A DNA stretch of 64,000 bases, taken from positions 91,195 to 155,194 of the forward strand of contig JAIHAL010000007.1 in NCBI GenBank assembly GCA_020054675.1. The letters are read 5' to 3'. The position numbers were made by a program, and so were the translations under genes. The number at the start of each line of letters is the position of its first letter. Within the stretch, counting starts at the first letter, position 1. Positions 1-8,896 of this stretch are shown here, one piece after another. Source of the stretch: Oscillospiraceae bacterium. Its GTDB lineage: Bacteria; Bacillota; Clostridia; Oscillospirales; Ruminococcaceae. Below the pieces are notes generated by a model, which was not told the DNA's origin, did no database searches, and saw only the letters and a list, made by a program, of their open reading frames with translations.

Positions 1-1
1 C

Positions 2-667
2 CCAAAGCCGCAAAGGCGGATTGAGTGCTATGGCGATTCCGTTTCGGCAGGCGAAGTGAGCGAAGCTATTGATTTTGTCGGCAAATCAGACCCCGAACAT
101 ACCGGAGAATTTTCAAATTCGTGGTACTCCTATTCCATGATGACCGCAAGAATGCTGGACGCCGAAATACACAACATCGCCCAAGGCGGGATAGCTCTGC
201 TTGACGGCACGGGATATTTTCCGACAGGAATGCTTTCCGCATATGACAAAATCCAGTACAATCCCAATCTGGGCGAACTTAAAAGCTGGGATTTTTCACT
301 TTACACTCCCCATGTGGTAATAATAGCAATCGGGCAAAATGATGCGCATCCCGAAAATTACATAAACACCGACATGGAAAAGCGCAAGACTTGGAAAGAA
401 AGCTATAAAAAATTAGTACGTTCTTTGAGGGAAAAATATCCCAAAGCGGCAATCATACTGCAAACAACCCTGCTTTTCCATGACAAGGGCTGGGACGACT
501 GCATTGAAGAAGCCAAGAACGAACTCTGCGACCCAAAAGTATATCATTTCCTTTACAAAAGAAACGGCAGCGGCACTCCCGGGCATTTAAGAATCCCCGA
601 AGCCGAAGAAATGGCAAAAGAGCTCAGCGCATTTATAAATTCCCTCGGTGAAGATGTTTGGAGGTAG
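2..667 (+). CDS. SGNH/GDSL acetyl esterase (CE2-like), 5' end missing
   Basis: The reading frame is open from the window edge, so only the C-terminal 221 residues are visible. Near the start is the GDS block (GDSVSAGE, nucleophile Ser at visible residue 13), followed by a Gly/Asn block (NIAQGG, then IGQND) and a C-terminal TPGHLR segment holding the catalytic His. This is the SGNH hydrolase domain; spacing and the GTPGH ending fit carbohydrate esterase family 2, which removes acetyl groups from xylan or mannan. CE2 enzymes carry an N-terminal jelly-roll domain, which would lie outside the window. A GTG at position 56 is not the start, because the GDS motif lies upstream of it. The fibre-active neighbourhood supports a deacetylase role. 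Substrate is inferred; the fold assignment is firm. Confidence 0.8.
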   Translation, partial: PKPQRRIECYGDSVSAGEVSEAIDFVGKSDPEHTGEFSNSWYSYSMMTARMLDAEIHNIAQGGIALLDGTGYFPTGMLSAYDKIQYNPNLGELKSWDFSLYTPHVVIIAIGQNDAHPENYINTDMEKRKTWKESYKKLVRSLREKYPKAAIILQTTLLFHDKGWDDCIEEAKNELCDPKVYHFLYKRNGSGTPGHLRIPEAEEMAKELSAFINSLGEDVWR

Positions 668-680
668 TCTTCATCAACTG

Positions 681-714
681 AAAAAACCGGAGCCAAAAAC
701 AGCTCCGGTTTTTT
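681..714. terminator. Bidirectional intrinsic terminator
   Basis: Arms AAAAAACCGGAGC and GCTCCGGTTTTTT around an 8-nt loop, with U-tracts on both strands. It sits between the convergent esterase and diguanylate cyclase genes and can serve both. Confidence 0.9.
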
Positions 715-718
715 ATTT

Positions 719-1693
719 TCAATGGCTGCATTCCAGCTTTGAATAAAACTGAAAGCCCGCCTTTTTATCTTTTTTCACCCTGTAAAGAGCTACATCCGCC
801 TTGTCTATAAGCGTTGTCGGATCTCTTCCATCGAGCGGGAAAACGCTTATTCCAAAGCTGCATGTAACCGAAAAAGACTCCCCGTCAATCTCAAAAGGCT
901 CCGAAAACTGGGCAAGAATCCTTGCCGCAACCTGAAAAATCTCATTCTTCGAGCGGATGTTGTCAAAAACAAGCACAAATTCATCCCCTGCAAGCCTTGA
1001 AACAAAATCGGAAGCCCTGACTGCCGCCGAAAGCCTCTTTGCCGTCAAAACCAAGAGGTCGTCGCCTCCTATATGCCCATAAGTATCATTTATGTACTTA
1101 AAATTGTCTATGTCAAGATAAGCAACCGCAAAACATGGGTCACCTGCTTCATGCGCTTTGATTTTGCCTTCAAGCAGCTTCATCAGCGAAAGCCTGTTAG
1201 GCAGCCCCGTAAGTGCATCCTTTTCGGCAAGCTCCCTTGCTTCAAGTTCTGCCTGGCGGATTTCCTCATTTTCCAACTCAAGGTTTTTCATAAGAGTCCT
1301 CATATGGTCAACCCTTTTATAGTGGCAGGTTACATCAGAAATCTGAATTAAAACGTAGCTGCGCCCATGGTCAAGCACATGCTCAACCTGCACATTCTGC
1401 AAACTTTTTTCTCCGTTTTGCGATTCCATATAAAAATCAAGAAAATTTCCGTGTATAGCTCCCGAAAGGAATCTTCCCTGCCTTGTTTTAAGGACGCTTT
1501 GGATTATTTTTTTGTATTTCCCCTCTGAAAATTTCGGACATGCTTCGGAAAGAAGCATACCTTTAATTTCTCCGGATTTTTTCCCCGTCTTTTTTTCCAT
1601 CCAATGGTTCCAAATGACAATCCTTTCCTTGCAATCGGCAAGGATTATCCCCACCGAAAGCTTGTTTATGATGTCAAGAGTTAAATTATCCAT
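719..1693 (-). CDS. PAS-GGDEF diguanylate cyclase
   Basis: Predicted 324-residue cytoplasmic protein. An N-terminal PAS-like domain (about residues 1-120) is followed by a short coiled segment (about 130-155) and a GGDEF domain. The active-site loop reads AGDEF (RLAGDEFVLVF), a variant usually compatible with cyclic-di-GMP synthesis; the upstream metal-binding LDIDNFK and the conserved ALTGLPNR are present. No clear RxxD inhibitory site was identified. The ATG at 1693 is chosen because GTGAGG lies just upstream; it overlaps the stop of the preceding cheC-like gene by 8 nt, so the two are translationally coupled. As last gene of a CheY/CheC operon it probably links a phospho-relay to c-di-GMP level. 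The signal sensed is unknown. Confidence 0.88.
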   Translation of the reverse strand: MDNLTLDIINKLSVGIILADCKERIVIWNHWMEKKTGKKSGEIKGMLLSEACPKFSEGKYKKIIQSVLKTRQGRFLSGAIHGNFLDFYMESQNGEKSLQNVQVEHVLDHGRSYVLIQISDVTCHYKRVDHMRTLMKNLELENEEIRQAELEARELAEKDALTGLPNRLSLMKLLEGKIKAHEAGDPCFAVAYLDIDNFKYINDTYGHIGGDDLLVLTAKRLSAAVRASDFVSRLAGDEFVLVFDNIRSKNEIFQVAARILAQFSEPFEIDGESFSVTCSFGISVFPLDGRDPTTLIDKADVALYRVKKDKKAGFQFYSKLECSH

Positions 1694-2321
1694 TTGCCTC
1701 ACCCAAAACCTCATCAAGCTTTGCAACAAGCATATTCAGCGAATCCATGCCCAAGGCAATTACCACCACTCCGTCCACCTTTGTTTCTGCAAGAGTAAAT
1801 ACCGTATAAAGCATCAAAATATAAATATTATTGTTTTTAAGATACATTTTCTGTTCGAATTCAGATACAAAAATAAGCTCCACATCAGGCAGCGTAAATT
1901 CAAGCTTTACGCCAAGCATATTTGCAAACTCGCCGATTATTGAATTAAGCAGCACATTGCTTATTTCTTTAAGCACATCAAAATCCGTATCTTCAAGCGA
2001 AACCGCGGAGGCATCTTCTCCGTTTCCGTCGCCAAGGCATGCATCCACAAGGTTTTTTGCTTTCTCCGCCGGAAAAATCAAAAGCGCCCTGCCAGAAAAA
2101 TCATGTCCGAAATTCATTACCGACGAAACTATATGCCCTTCGCTGAAAAGCGAAATTTTCTTCAAGGCATCCACCCCGTCCTGAGCCATATGCAAGACCT
2201 CCACTTCCGGAACACGAAGCAGAATCTTTTGGTTTGCCATTTCAGACAGCATGCTTGCCGCCTTGCCGGTAAAAACATTTACATATTCCTTTAATAAATC
2301 GCTTTGCTGTTCGTTAAGCAT
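1686..2321 (-). CDS. cheC: CheC-family CheY-P phosphatase
   Basis: 211 residues. Two copies of the CheC phosphatase signature (ExxN with downstream small residues) are visible: EYVNVFTGKAA near residue 13 and EISNVLLNS near residue 120. In CheC proteins these helices dephosphorylate CheY-P. The gene overlaps the upstream response-regulator gene by 8 nt and the downstream GGDEF gene by 8 nt, so all three form one translation-coupled unit. The ATG at 2321 has AGAGGAA about 8 nt upstream; a TTG two codons earlier is less well spaced. No flagellar or chemoreceptor genes are in the window, so the likely partner is the adjacent response regulator rather than a classical chemotaxis array. Family is clear; the physiological circuit is inferred. 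Confidence 0.85.
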   Translation of the reverse strand: MLNEQQSDLLKEYVNVFTGKAASMLSEMANQKILLRVPEVEVLHMAQDGVDALKKISLFSEGHIVSSVMNFGHDFSGRALLIFPAEKAKNLVDACLGDGNGEDASAVSLEDTDFDVLKEISNVLLNSIIGEFANMLGVKLEFTLPDVELIFVSEFEQKMYLKNNNIYILMLYTVFTLAETKVDGVVVIALGMDSLNMLVAKLDEVLGEANG

Positions 2322-2685
2322 TTTCAATTCCTCTTATAAAATTGATTATGATTTCAAGCTTATCCGGGGTAATTGGTTTGTTTATAAATTCAACAACACC
2401 CAAAGCCTTTATTTCTTCACGCGTTTTGCTTTGCACATCAGCGGAAACAACAATCGTATTTACATTATGCCCTTCGCTTTTAAGCCTTTTAAGCAATTCC
2501 TCACCGGTCATTTCAGGCATAAGCAAATCCGTAAGCACTATATCTGGTTTTATTGAAACAATTTTTTCATAGGCCTCTTTTCCGTTTGAACAAGAAATAA
2601 TTTCAGCCCCGGGAAACTCATTGCCAAGTTTTTTTACAATAACAGTACGTATAAAAGAAGAATCATCCGCCACAAGTATTTTCAT
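2314..2685 (-). CDS. Single-domain response regulator (CheY-like)
   Basis: 123-residue receiver domain with no output domain. The acidic pocket (ADDSS), phospho-acceptor Asp (VLTDLLMP), switch Ser (VVSAD) and conserved Lys (INKPI) are all present, so it should be phosphorylatable. The ATG at 2685 follows a GGGGG ribosome site; an upstream in-frame ATG lacks one. No histidine kinase is adjacent. The operon order receiver, CheC phosphatase, PAS-GGDEF suggests that receiver phosphorylation, cleared by CheC, sets cyclase activity. Confidence 0.9.
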   Translation of the reverse strand: MKILVADDSSFIRTVIVKKLGNEFPGAEIISCSNGKEAYEKIVSIKPDIVLTDLLMPEMTGEELLKRLKSEGHNVNTIVVSADVQSKTREEIKALGVVEFINKPITPDKLEIIINFIRGIENA

Positions 2686-2715
2686 TGTAAACCCCCGAAA
2701 AACACATTTATATAC

Positions 2716-2744
2716 AATATACAACTAAAAACGTCGTTTGTCAA
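2716..2744 (-). promoter_or_regulatory. Sigma-A promoter of the cheY-cheC-GGDEF operon
   Basis: On the minus strand: TTGACA at 2739-2744 and TATATT at 2716-2721 with a 17-bp spacer, about 30 bp before the response-regulator start. Confidence 0.8.
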
Positions 2745-2872
2745 TAATATTAATTTTTTGTAAAACAAACATTTTGTGAATTGTGGAAATGATATATTAA
2801 TATTAAATAAGTCAAAATATCATCAAACCATCCTATCTAAAATTTCCTTTTGTCGTTGCATACATCCCCATT

Positions 2873-3661
2873 TTAAACGCTGAAAGCCATATCCAAGACC
2901 ATCATCAATGCAAATCCAGCCATTACGGCAAGAGTGCCGGCATCGGAATGTTCGCCAAGACGCGCTTCAGGTATAAGCTCTTCAACGACCACAAAAATCA
3001 TTGCCCCTGCCGCAAATGACAGCAGCCACGGCATTGCGGCAACAGCAGTTCCCGCAAGCAAAACCGCCAAAACTCCTCCGACAGGCTCAACTATTCCGGA
3101 AAGCGAACCAAGTATAAACGCCTTTAAGGAAGAAACGCCTTCTTTTTTGAGCGGCAGGGATATTGCCGCCCCTTCCGGAAAATTTTGCAGTCCTATCCCA
3201 AGAGCAAGAGCCGCAGCCGCCGAAAGAGTCAGCGATTTGCTTTCCCCCGAAAGCCCGAACGAAAGCCCCACAGCCATCCCTTCGGGAATGTTGTGCAATG
3301 TTACCGCCAAAACAAGCAATGTACTCTTTGCAAATGAAGATTTTACGCCTTCCTTTTCACCGCTGTTCAAATGCATATGCGGCAGCAGCTTGTCCAGCAG
3401 GAACAAAAAAGCTCCGCCAAGAATAAATCCGGCACAGGTGCAAAGAAGTTCATTCTGCCCCTGCTCCGCCGCCATTTGCTGTGCCGGAATCAAAAGCGAC
3501 CAAACTGACGCGGCAATCATTATTCCTGCCGCAAATCCAAGGAATGCTTTTTCGGTTTTAGGACTGATTTTGTTTTTAAATAAAAACACCATTGCTGAGC
3601 CAAGCACGGTTGCAAAAAATGTAAATCCGGTGCCAATAAGGGCAAGAATAATCCTGTTCAT
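2873..3661 (-). CDS. ZIP-family divalent metal transporter
   Basis: 262-residue membrane protein with about eight hydrophobic segments. The ZIP metal-site motifs are present as HNIPEG (TM4) and QNFPEG (TM5), and a His-containing stretch (LLPHMHLNSGEKEG) lies in the loop before TM4. ZIP proteins import Zn2+ (or Mn2+/Fe2+) into the cytoplasm. The ATG at 3661 has AGAGGTGG upstream; 20 further upstream in-frame codons are rejected because they run back through the upstream dyad and promoter. A 40-bp dyad overlapping the predicted promoter could be a metal-responsive operator. Monocistronic. Confidence 0.9.
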   Translation of the reverse strand: MNRIILALIGTGFTFFATVLGSAMVFLFKNKISPKTEKAFLGFAAGIMIAASVWSLLIPAQQMAAEQGQNELLCTCAGFILGGAFLFLLDKLLPHMHLNSGEKEGVKSSFAKSTLLVLAVTLHNIPEGMAVGLSFGLSGESKSLTLSAAAALALGIGLQNFPEGAAISLPLKKEGVSSLKAFILGSLSGIVEPVGGVLAVLLAGTAVAAMPWLLSFAAGAMIFVVVEELIPEARLGEHSDAGTLAVMAGFALMMVLDMAFSV

Positions 3662-3688
3662 AAGCCACCTCTTTATATGTAAAAAGTA

Positions 3689-3728
3689 ATCCCCTGTACA
3701 TCTATAATAACATAGATGCACAGGGGAT
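3689..3728. promoter_or_regulatory. 40-bp dyad overlapping a promoter; also a possible terminator
   Basis: Arms ATCCCCTGTACATCTAT and ATAGATGCACAGGGGAT (one mismatch pair) around a 6-nt loop. On the minus strand a promoter reads TTGTAT (3727-3732), 17 bp, TATTAT (3704-3709), so the dyad spans it and would act as an operator for the ZIP gene. It also lies just after the cellobiose phosphorylase stop on the same strand and could terminate that transcript, although the following U-tract (TACTTTTT) is weak. Confidence 0.6.
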
Positions 3729-3743
3729 ACAACATTATTTGCC

Positions 3744-6176
3744 TCAGCCCATCAAAACCTCTACCGAATGGGTCTTGCCGTCGTTAAATACGGGCAATAC
3801 GCTGCCGTCTATTTCCTTTCCGTCAACAGTAACCGATTTTACGCCCTTTGAAACATGGTTTGGATTTTTAACCTCAATTTCATAAACCGCTCCGCGGAAA
3901 ACTCTTGAAACCTTAAAGCCATCCCATTCCTTTGGTATGCATGGATTTACTTTAAGACCGTCCCAGTCAGGAGCTATTCCAAGGATAAACTGGGAAATCG
4001 CAACAAAATTCCATGCCGCCGTTCCTGTCAGCCAGCTGTTTTTAGCCTCTCCATGGCGCTTTGCGTCTTTTCCTGCAATCATCTGGGCATAAACATAAGG
4101 CTCGGTGCGGTGCAGGTCGGAAATTTCTTCAAGATAAGCCGGAGCAATCTTTGAATAATATTCAAAAGCTCTATCTCCCCTGCCGGCAACCGCTTCGGCG
4201 CAAATAATCCAAGCGTTGTTGTGGCAGAATATCCCCGCATTTTCCTTGTATCCCGCAGGATAGGTTGAAATTTCGCCGTATTCTATGTAATACCTTGTAA
4301 ATGCCGGATTTTGCAGTACAAGCCCGTATGGGGTATCAAGATATTTCTTCACGCTGTCAAGAGCCTTTATGTCAAGCCCCTGTTCCCTGCCGATTCCCGC
4401 CATAGCGCAAAAGCCTTGCGGCTCTATAAAAATCTTGCCCTCTTCACATTCCTTTGAGCCGACTTTTCTTCCAAAGTCGTCGTACGCCCTGAGATACCAT
4501 TCCCCGTCGTATCCGTAATCAATTACGGTTTTCTTCATCTTTTCGATTTCAATTTCGGCTGCCTTTGCCTCGTCTTCAAGCCCTTTGCGCCTGCAAAGCG
4601 CAACATATTCGGGGCCTATGTAAACAAGCATCCCCGCAACGAAAACAGATTCCGCAACCTTGCCGTCCTTTGAAGTAGTTGTCTGGAAGCTCTCTCCCGG
4701 AGTCATTGAAAAGCAGTTGAGGTTAAGGCAGTCGTTCCAGTCCGCCCTGCCTATAAGCGGAAGCCCATGCGGCCCTACATTTTTTACAACACGATAGAAT
4801 GACTGCTTCAAATGGTGCATCATCGTCTGCGCCTTTGACGGGTCATTGTCATAAGGAACCATTTCGTCAAGTATTCCATAATCACCCGTTTCCTTTATAT
4901 AGGCGGCGGTGGAAAGAATCATCCACAGCGGGTCGTCAGAAAAATCCCCGCCTATTTCGTCATTGCCTTTTTTGGTAAGCGGCTGGTACTGGTGATAGCA
5001 ACCACCGTCCTCAAACTGTGTTGCCGCAAGGTCAAGAATCCTCTCCCTTGCCCTTTCCGGTATCTGGTGCACAAATCCAAGGAGGTCCTGATTGCTGTCC
5101 CTGAATCCCATGCCCCTGCCTATTCCGCTTTCAAAATAAGAAGCGGAGCGCGACATATTGAACGTAACCATGCACTGGTACTGGTTCCAGATGTTTACCA
5201 TCCTATCAAGCTTTTCATCTCCGGATGAAACCTTGAATCTTGAAAGCAAATCATCCCAGATTTCTTTAAGTTCCGCAAGCGCCTTGTCAGCTTTTTCGGA
5301 AGTGTCAAACTTTTTGAGCATTTCATAAGCCTGCGCCTTGTTCATTGAGCCGTCGGGATTCCACTTGTTTTCGCCGTTTTCAACATATCCGAGCACGAAT
5401 ACAAAATCCTTTTTCTCGCCCGGTTCAAGCGAAACCTCTATGTAATGCGACGCAATCGGCGACCAGCCGTCCGCAACGGAATTCTCCGGCTTTCCGGCAA
5501 AAACCGCCTGCGGCCTGTCAAAGCCATTGTAAAGTCCCATAAAGCTTTCCCTGTCGGTATCAAAGCCGTTTACAGGAGTATTTACGGCATAAAAAGCAAA
5601 ATGGTCGCGTCTTTCCTTGTATTCGGTTTTGTGGTAGATTACGGAGCCGTCTATCTCAACTTCTCCCGTATTGAAATTCCTCTGGAAGTTTGTGCAGTCA
5701 TCCCAAGCGTTCCAAAGGCACCATTCAAGGAACGAAAAAAGCTTTATGTTTTTCTTTTTGCCGCTTTCGTTCTTCAAAACAAGCTTTTGCACTTCCCCGT
5801 TAAAATCATGGGGCACAAAAAAGGAAACTTCCGCAGAAAGGCCGTTCCTTTTGCCGGTTATAACGGTATATCCCATTCCATGGCGGCATTCATAGCTGTC
5901 AAGCTCCGCCTTTACAGGCGCCCAGCCGGGATTCCAAACATCTCCGTCATCGTTTACATAAAAATATCTTCCGCCAACGTCAACGGGAACGTTATTGTAG
6001 CGGTATCTGGTAATGCGGCGCAGCCTTGCATCCTTAAAGAAGTGGTATCCGCCGGCAGTATTTGAAATAAGCGAAAAAAAGTTTTGCGTGCCAAGGTAAT
6101 TTATCCACGGATAAGGCGTCCTCGGCGAAGTAATAACATATTCCTTGTTCTTGTCATCAAAGAAGCCGAATTTCAT
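3744..6176 (-). CDS. Cellobiose phosphorylase (GH94)
   Basis: 810 residues, matching the usual length of cytoplasmic cellobiose phosphorylases. It carries the GH94 N-terminal sandwich domain, helical linker, (alpha/alpha)6 barrel and C-terminal sheet. The general-acid Asp is D482 in [10 protein letters not shown]. The enzyme phosphorolyses cellobiose to glucose 1-phosphate and glucose, saving ATP. It has no signal peptide, so it acts on imported disaccharide. The ATG at 6176 has AAAGGAA upstream; the earlier in-frame ATG would sit over an operator. Its promoter carries three LacI-type operators, so expression is probably substrate-induced or catabolite-controlled. A cellodextrin phosphorylase cannot be fully excluded, but length and motif favour cellobiose. 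Confidence 0.93.
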   Translation of the reverse strand: MKFGFFDDKNKEYVITSPRTPYPWINYLGTQNFFSLISNTAGGYHFFKDARLRRITRYRYNNVPVDVGGRYFYVNDDGDVWNPGWAPVKAELDSYECRHGMGYTVITGKRNGLSAEVSFFVPHDFNGEVQKLVLKNESGKKKNIKLFSFLEWCLWNAWDDCTNFQRNFNTGEVEIDGSVIYHKTEYKERRDHFAFYAVNTPVNGFDTDRESFMGLYNGFDRPQAVFAGKPENSVADGWSPIASHYIEVSLEPGEKKDFVFVLGYVENGENKWNPDGSMNKAQAYEMLKKFDTSEKADKALAELKEIWDDLLSRFKVSSGDEKLDRMVNIWNQYQCMVTFNMSRSASYFESGIGRGMGFRDSNQDLLGFVHQIPERARERILDLAATQFEDGGCYHQYQPLTKKGNDEIGGDFSDDPLWMILSTAAYIKETGDYGILDEMVPYDNDPSKAQTMMHHLKQSFYRVVKNVGPHGLPLIGRADWNDCLNLNCFSMTPGESFQTTTSKDGKVAESVFVAGMLVYIGPEYVALCRRKGLEDEAKAAEIEIEKMKKTVIDYGYDGEWYLRAYDDFGRKVGSKECEEGKIFIEPQGFCAMAGIGREQGLDIKALDSVKKYLDTPYGLVLQNPAFTRYYIEYGEISTYPAGYKENAGIFCHNNAWIICAEAVAGRGDRAFEYYSKIAPAYLEEISDLHRTEPYVYAQMIAGKDAKRHGEAKNSWLTGTAAWNFVAISQFILGIAPDWDGLKVNPCIPKEWDGFKVSRVFRGAVYEIEVKNPNHVSKGVKSVTVDGKEIDGSVLPVFNDGKTHSVEVLMG

Positions 6177-6210
6177 AAAAACATTCCTTTTTAATAAGTA
6201 TTTATTTACC

Positions 6211-6285
6211 AAAAACGTTTAAGTTTTTAGCAGCAGAAAAATGTAAACGTTTTTCTGCTTACATTATACAATATTAAACGTTTTC
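6211..6285. promoter_or_regulatory. Three LacI-type operators (AAACGTTT core)
   Basis: Copies of the AAACGTTT core lie at 6274-6285 (between -35 and -10), 6243-6254 (start of the transcript) and 6211-6222 (just before the coding region). The core matches the general LacI/CcpA-family operator type. Spacing of about 31-32 bp places them on the same DNA face, which favours cooperative binding or looping. The regulator is not identified. Confidence 0.75.
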
Positions 6286-6291
6286 GGTCAA
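6263..6291 (-). promoter_or_regulatory. Promoter of the cellobiose phosphorylase gene
   Basis: Minus strand: TTGACC at 6286-6291, 17-bp spacer, TATAAT at 6263-6268. The spacer contains a LacI-type operator. Confidence 0.85.
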
Positions 6292-6337
6292 GGGAAAACG
6301 AAATTTAAATCTTACAAACTTTGATGCCCTTTATCGT

Positions 6338-7354
6338 TCAGTCTGCCGAAAAAAAGTGCTGATAGGCGGTAAATCTGCCTCCCGGCGGAATTTCCCTGTA
6401 TCCGGTGGTCTGTGGGGAAAGTTCAAGGTTTGGGGCATTCACCATCCAAGTCATCGGTTCGGGGCAAAAATACCCTTTTCCTCCCCATTCGTTCCATAAA
6501 ATCCAAAATTTGTATTCTTCTCCGATTTCGTAACAGATTTTTTTGCCTGTCCTTACGTTTGAAATTACCGCGCCGTGGAAAGGCTCCCCGTTTAAAAGCG
6601 TGGTTTTTGCAGTATACATTTCATTGTCTACCGGGGGAATTGCGGGATTTGCCTTGCCGTTCCTGTATCTCAAATCATACTCCGCAAGCGGCAGGAATCT
6701 TCCTGTTGAAAGAAATCTTGAATCAAGCTCTATCCTTTCACCAACCGGCAGGCATATCCTTATGTCCTCCGCCTTTCCGCCGTCATCGAAAGGCGCTTTT
6801 ATTGCCGTATGGGAGCCTATCCCCACAGGCAGCATTTTCTTTGAAAGATTCTCAATGCTAAAAAACTGCTCCAAACCGTTTTTAGAAAGGATATAATTTA
6901 TCTCCGCCTTGAATTTCAACGGAAAATAAAGAAACATAGGGTCATTTTCATCATAAACATATTCCGTTGAAGCAACCGCGCTTACATCGTTTTGGACAAG
7001 TTTTACAAGTTTATGCTCCCTCCTGTGCAGAAAGCCGTGTATGTAGCTATTTAACGGCGCTTTTTCGTTTTGCGGAAAGTGGTAAACCCCGTCGGATGTC
7101 TTTAAAATCCCCCTGTCCAGCCTGTTCGGAAGATAAAGCGTAGGGAAGCCGTAAACTTCCCGCTTTTGCTTTAACTCTTCAGCTGAAACGTTTTCGTAAA
7201 AGCGAAAAAAATCAAGCCGCTTATTTTCGTCATAAAGCCTTAAAACGCTGCTTCCGACAGGCGGCGCAATCAGGGCATAATATCCGCCTGCCCTTAATTC
7301 GGCGCAAGCAATGCCCTTATAATCCACCTTTTTTGCCGAAACTTCCTTTGGCAT
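6338..7354 (-). CDS. Aldose 1-epimerase (galactose mutarotase-like) family protein
   Basis: 338 residues with the all-beta galactose mutarotase-like fold. Probable active-site His residues lie in YIHGFLH and GIGSHTAIKAPF, and an acidic residue in CPEPMTWMVNAP near the C-terminus, in the usual order. Mutarotases interconvert alpha and beta anomers, which would feed the phosphorylase or sugar kinases with the right anomer. The ATG at 7354 has AAGGGGG at good distance; the ATG two codons earlier is too close. It lies 23 nt downstream of the radical SAM gene and is probably cotranscribed with it. The exact sugar is unknown. Confidence 0.78.
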   Translation of the reverse strand: MPKEVSAKKVDYKGIACAELRAGGYYALIAPPVGSSVLRLYDENKRLDFFRFYENVSAEELKQKREVYGFPTLYLPNRLDRGILKTSDGVYHFPQNEKAPLNSYIHGFLHRREHKLVKLVQNDVSAVASTEYVYDENDPMFLYFPLKFKAEINYILSKNGLEQFFSIENLSKKMLPVGIGSHTAIKAPFDDGGKAEDIRICLPVGERIELDSRFLSTGRFLPLAEYDLRYRNGKANPAIPPVDNEMYTAKTTLLNGEPFHGAVISNVRTGKKICYEIGEEYKFWILWNEWGGKGYFCPEPMTWMVNAPNLELSPQTTGYREIPPGGRFTAYQHFFSAD

Positions 7355-7377
7355 AAGCATCCCCCTTATTTAATTTT

Positions 7378-7989
7378 TTATGAATCATATTTCCTTATTC
7401 TGAGCTCTATCCCCGTACGCTTTGAAATTTCCCTGCATTTTTCTATTTCTTCTTGGGGGATTACATCAACCACAGTAAAAACCACCTTGGGAACATACTG
7501 CTTGCAGCCCTCGGCAAATTTTATAAGCGCATCAAAAGAGCCAATCCCAAAGCGCGGGCGGGTAACTTTAAGGTATTCCTCTGCGGAGCCTGCATTAAGG
7601 CTTACGGAAACAATATCCACAGCGCCCTCAAGTTCTTTTGCCGTAGGTCTTTGATGTATAAGGTCGGAAAGTCCGTTGGTATTAAGTCTTACGGGAGTTT
7701 TTGAGATGGATTTTAAATGCTTCCCCACCTTTGCAACGGTTTCCAGTCTTTCAAGAGGTTCGCCAAAGCCGCAGAAAACTATTTCATTATATTTTGAAAG
7801 GTCTGTTTTTTCAAGTTCGGAAATGATTTCCTCATCGGACGGTTCCCTTTCAAGCCAAAGGCTGTCGGAGCCATATGCTCCCTCGCCGTTGTTCCTTATG
7901 CAGAAAACGCATGCGCAAGGGCAGCGGTTAGTGATATTTATATAAAGGTTTTTTCCAACCTCGTAAAGTATAGTCATTTTTTTGTTCAT
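7378..7989 (-). CDS. TatD-linked radical SAM protein
   Basis: 203 residues. The radical SAM cluster motif CxxxCxxC appears as CACVFC within NRCPCACVFCIRN near residue 25, followed by GFGEPLE and a NTNG strand typical of the SAM-binding barrel. Short length and sequence fit the radical SAM family found next to or fused with TatD DNases. No TatD gene is present here, so the partner is missing or distant. The function of the family is not established. The ATG at 7989 follows AGGAGAAAG. First gene of a pair with the mutarotase-like gene. Confidence 0.78.
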   Translation of the reverse strand: MNKKMTILYEVGKNLYINITNRCPCACVFCIRNNGEGAYGSDSLWLEREPSDEEIISELEKTDLSKYNEIVFCGFGEPLERLETVAKVGKHLKSISKTPVRLNTNGLSDLIHQRPTAKELEGAVDIVSVSLNAGSAEEYLKVTRPRFGIGSFDALIKFAEGCKQYVPKVVFTVVDVIPQEEIEKCREISKRTGIELRIRKYDS

Positions 7990-8042
7990 TGCACTTTCTC
8001 CTTTCAGGATAATTTTATTATAAACCTTTTAATTAAATAAAT

Positions 8043-8804
8043 CAATTAGAAATTAGAAGTTAATTTTTGTGGGTTTACTTTATTTTGAAGGGGGTTTCAC
8101 CCCCTTTACTTACTATTAAAGTAAACAAAGTTATAATGCAACCCCCAGTGACTTTTTGTCCGGCGACAAAAAGTCACCAAAAAACGCCTAATTTATATGT
8201 CTTAATCCGCCGGCTTTTCGGCAACGGGCGCCACGCTATCGCTTGCGACGTTTAGAAGTTAGAGGTTAGAGGTTAGAAATTAGAGTTAGCTATTTTTATA
8301 TTAAAGGTCTTATTTTAATTTGCTATTATCTAACATCTAACGTCTAACAACTAACATCTAAATGGCAAAGCTCGGCTGCTTTTCTTGAAGATGCCACGTC
8401 TTACTCAGTTAAAGGCAAAAATAATACCACTTAAGAACCTCGGAAAGCACCTAATTTCACTTAATAAGAAAAGACTTTCTGCTAATAAAGTTGCTAAGAC
8501 AAATTCAGAAAAAGACCTGCTTTTCGTCGTAAAATTGGAGTAGTGAGCACCAAGGCGAAAAGCAGGTCAACAGTAACAAGCCGTCATTCGCCGAGCAGGA
8601 CGCAAGCGAATGCGTGGCGTCCGTTGCCGGCGAATAGGCGGATTAAAACGCACAAAAGCCCCGCAGGGCGGCGTCTTTTGCCTACTTTTCTTCGCTGATG
8701 AAGAAAAGTAGGCAGGGGGTTATAAAAATTTATTATCTTTAAAAATCAAGAGGGGGGACGGCGTCCCCCATTAAAAAAGTAAAATTACAAAAACTAACGA
8801 CTAA
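8043..8804 (+). repeat. Composite palindromic repeat, copy R1
   Basis: Non-coding, about 760 bp, filling the gap between divergent genes. Modules in order: TTAGNNN heptads (8044-8063); G5/C5 hairpin (8089-8104); hairpin with arms GTGACTTTTTGTC and GACAAAAAGTCAC (8147-8176); a CGGCTTTTCGG/GGGCGC block (8210-8250); nested heptad element (8251-8361); an AAGCTCGGCTGCTTTTC block (8367 on); hairpin with arms GACCTGCTTTTCG and CGAAAAGCAGGTC (about 8513-8569); ATTCGCCG/CGGCGAAT double stem (8586-8638); hairpin with arms GCCTACTTTTCTTC and GAAGAAAAGTAGGC (about 8680-8713); GGGGGACG/GTCCCCC hairpin (8754-8770); terminal heptads. Short open frames inside it are not real genes. Confidence 0.93.
8251..8361. 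repeat. Nested 111-bp heptad-inverted element (in R1)
   Basis: Left arm: five TTAGANN heptads. Core: CTATTTTTATATTAAAGG followed by TCTTATTTTAATTTGC. Right arm: five TCTAACN-type heptads. It interrupts R1 between a CGCTTGCG and a GCAAAGCTCGG block that are nearly contiguous in R2. Same length and insertion point as in R4. Confidence 0.85.
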
Positions 8805-8805
8805 C

Positions 8806-8834
8806 TGGACAACATGGGACAAAAAGGTTATAAT
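8806..8834 (+). promoter_or_regulatory. Promoter at the right edge of R1
   Basis: TGGACA (8806-8811), 17-bp spacer, TATAAT (8829-8834). The -35 box lies in AACTGGACAA, which also ends R4. Confidence 0.8.
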
Positions 8835-8896
8835 AATGTTAATGATGCTTGCCAACTTTTTGGCAGGAATTAAAAAACTAAAAGGGGAAAAAATAT

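Noticed and set aside
719..1693. Inactive GGDEF because of AGDEF
   Set aside because: AGDEF variants are known to be active and the other metal and substrate residues are present.
8067..8255. Open frame in R1 repeated in R2, R3, R4 and R6 (CPATKSHQKTP-like translation)
   Set aside because: It reads through palindromes, appears in either orientation, lacks a ribosome site and varies by indels; a by-product of the repeat.
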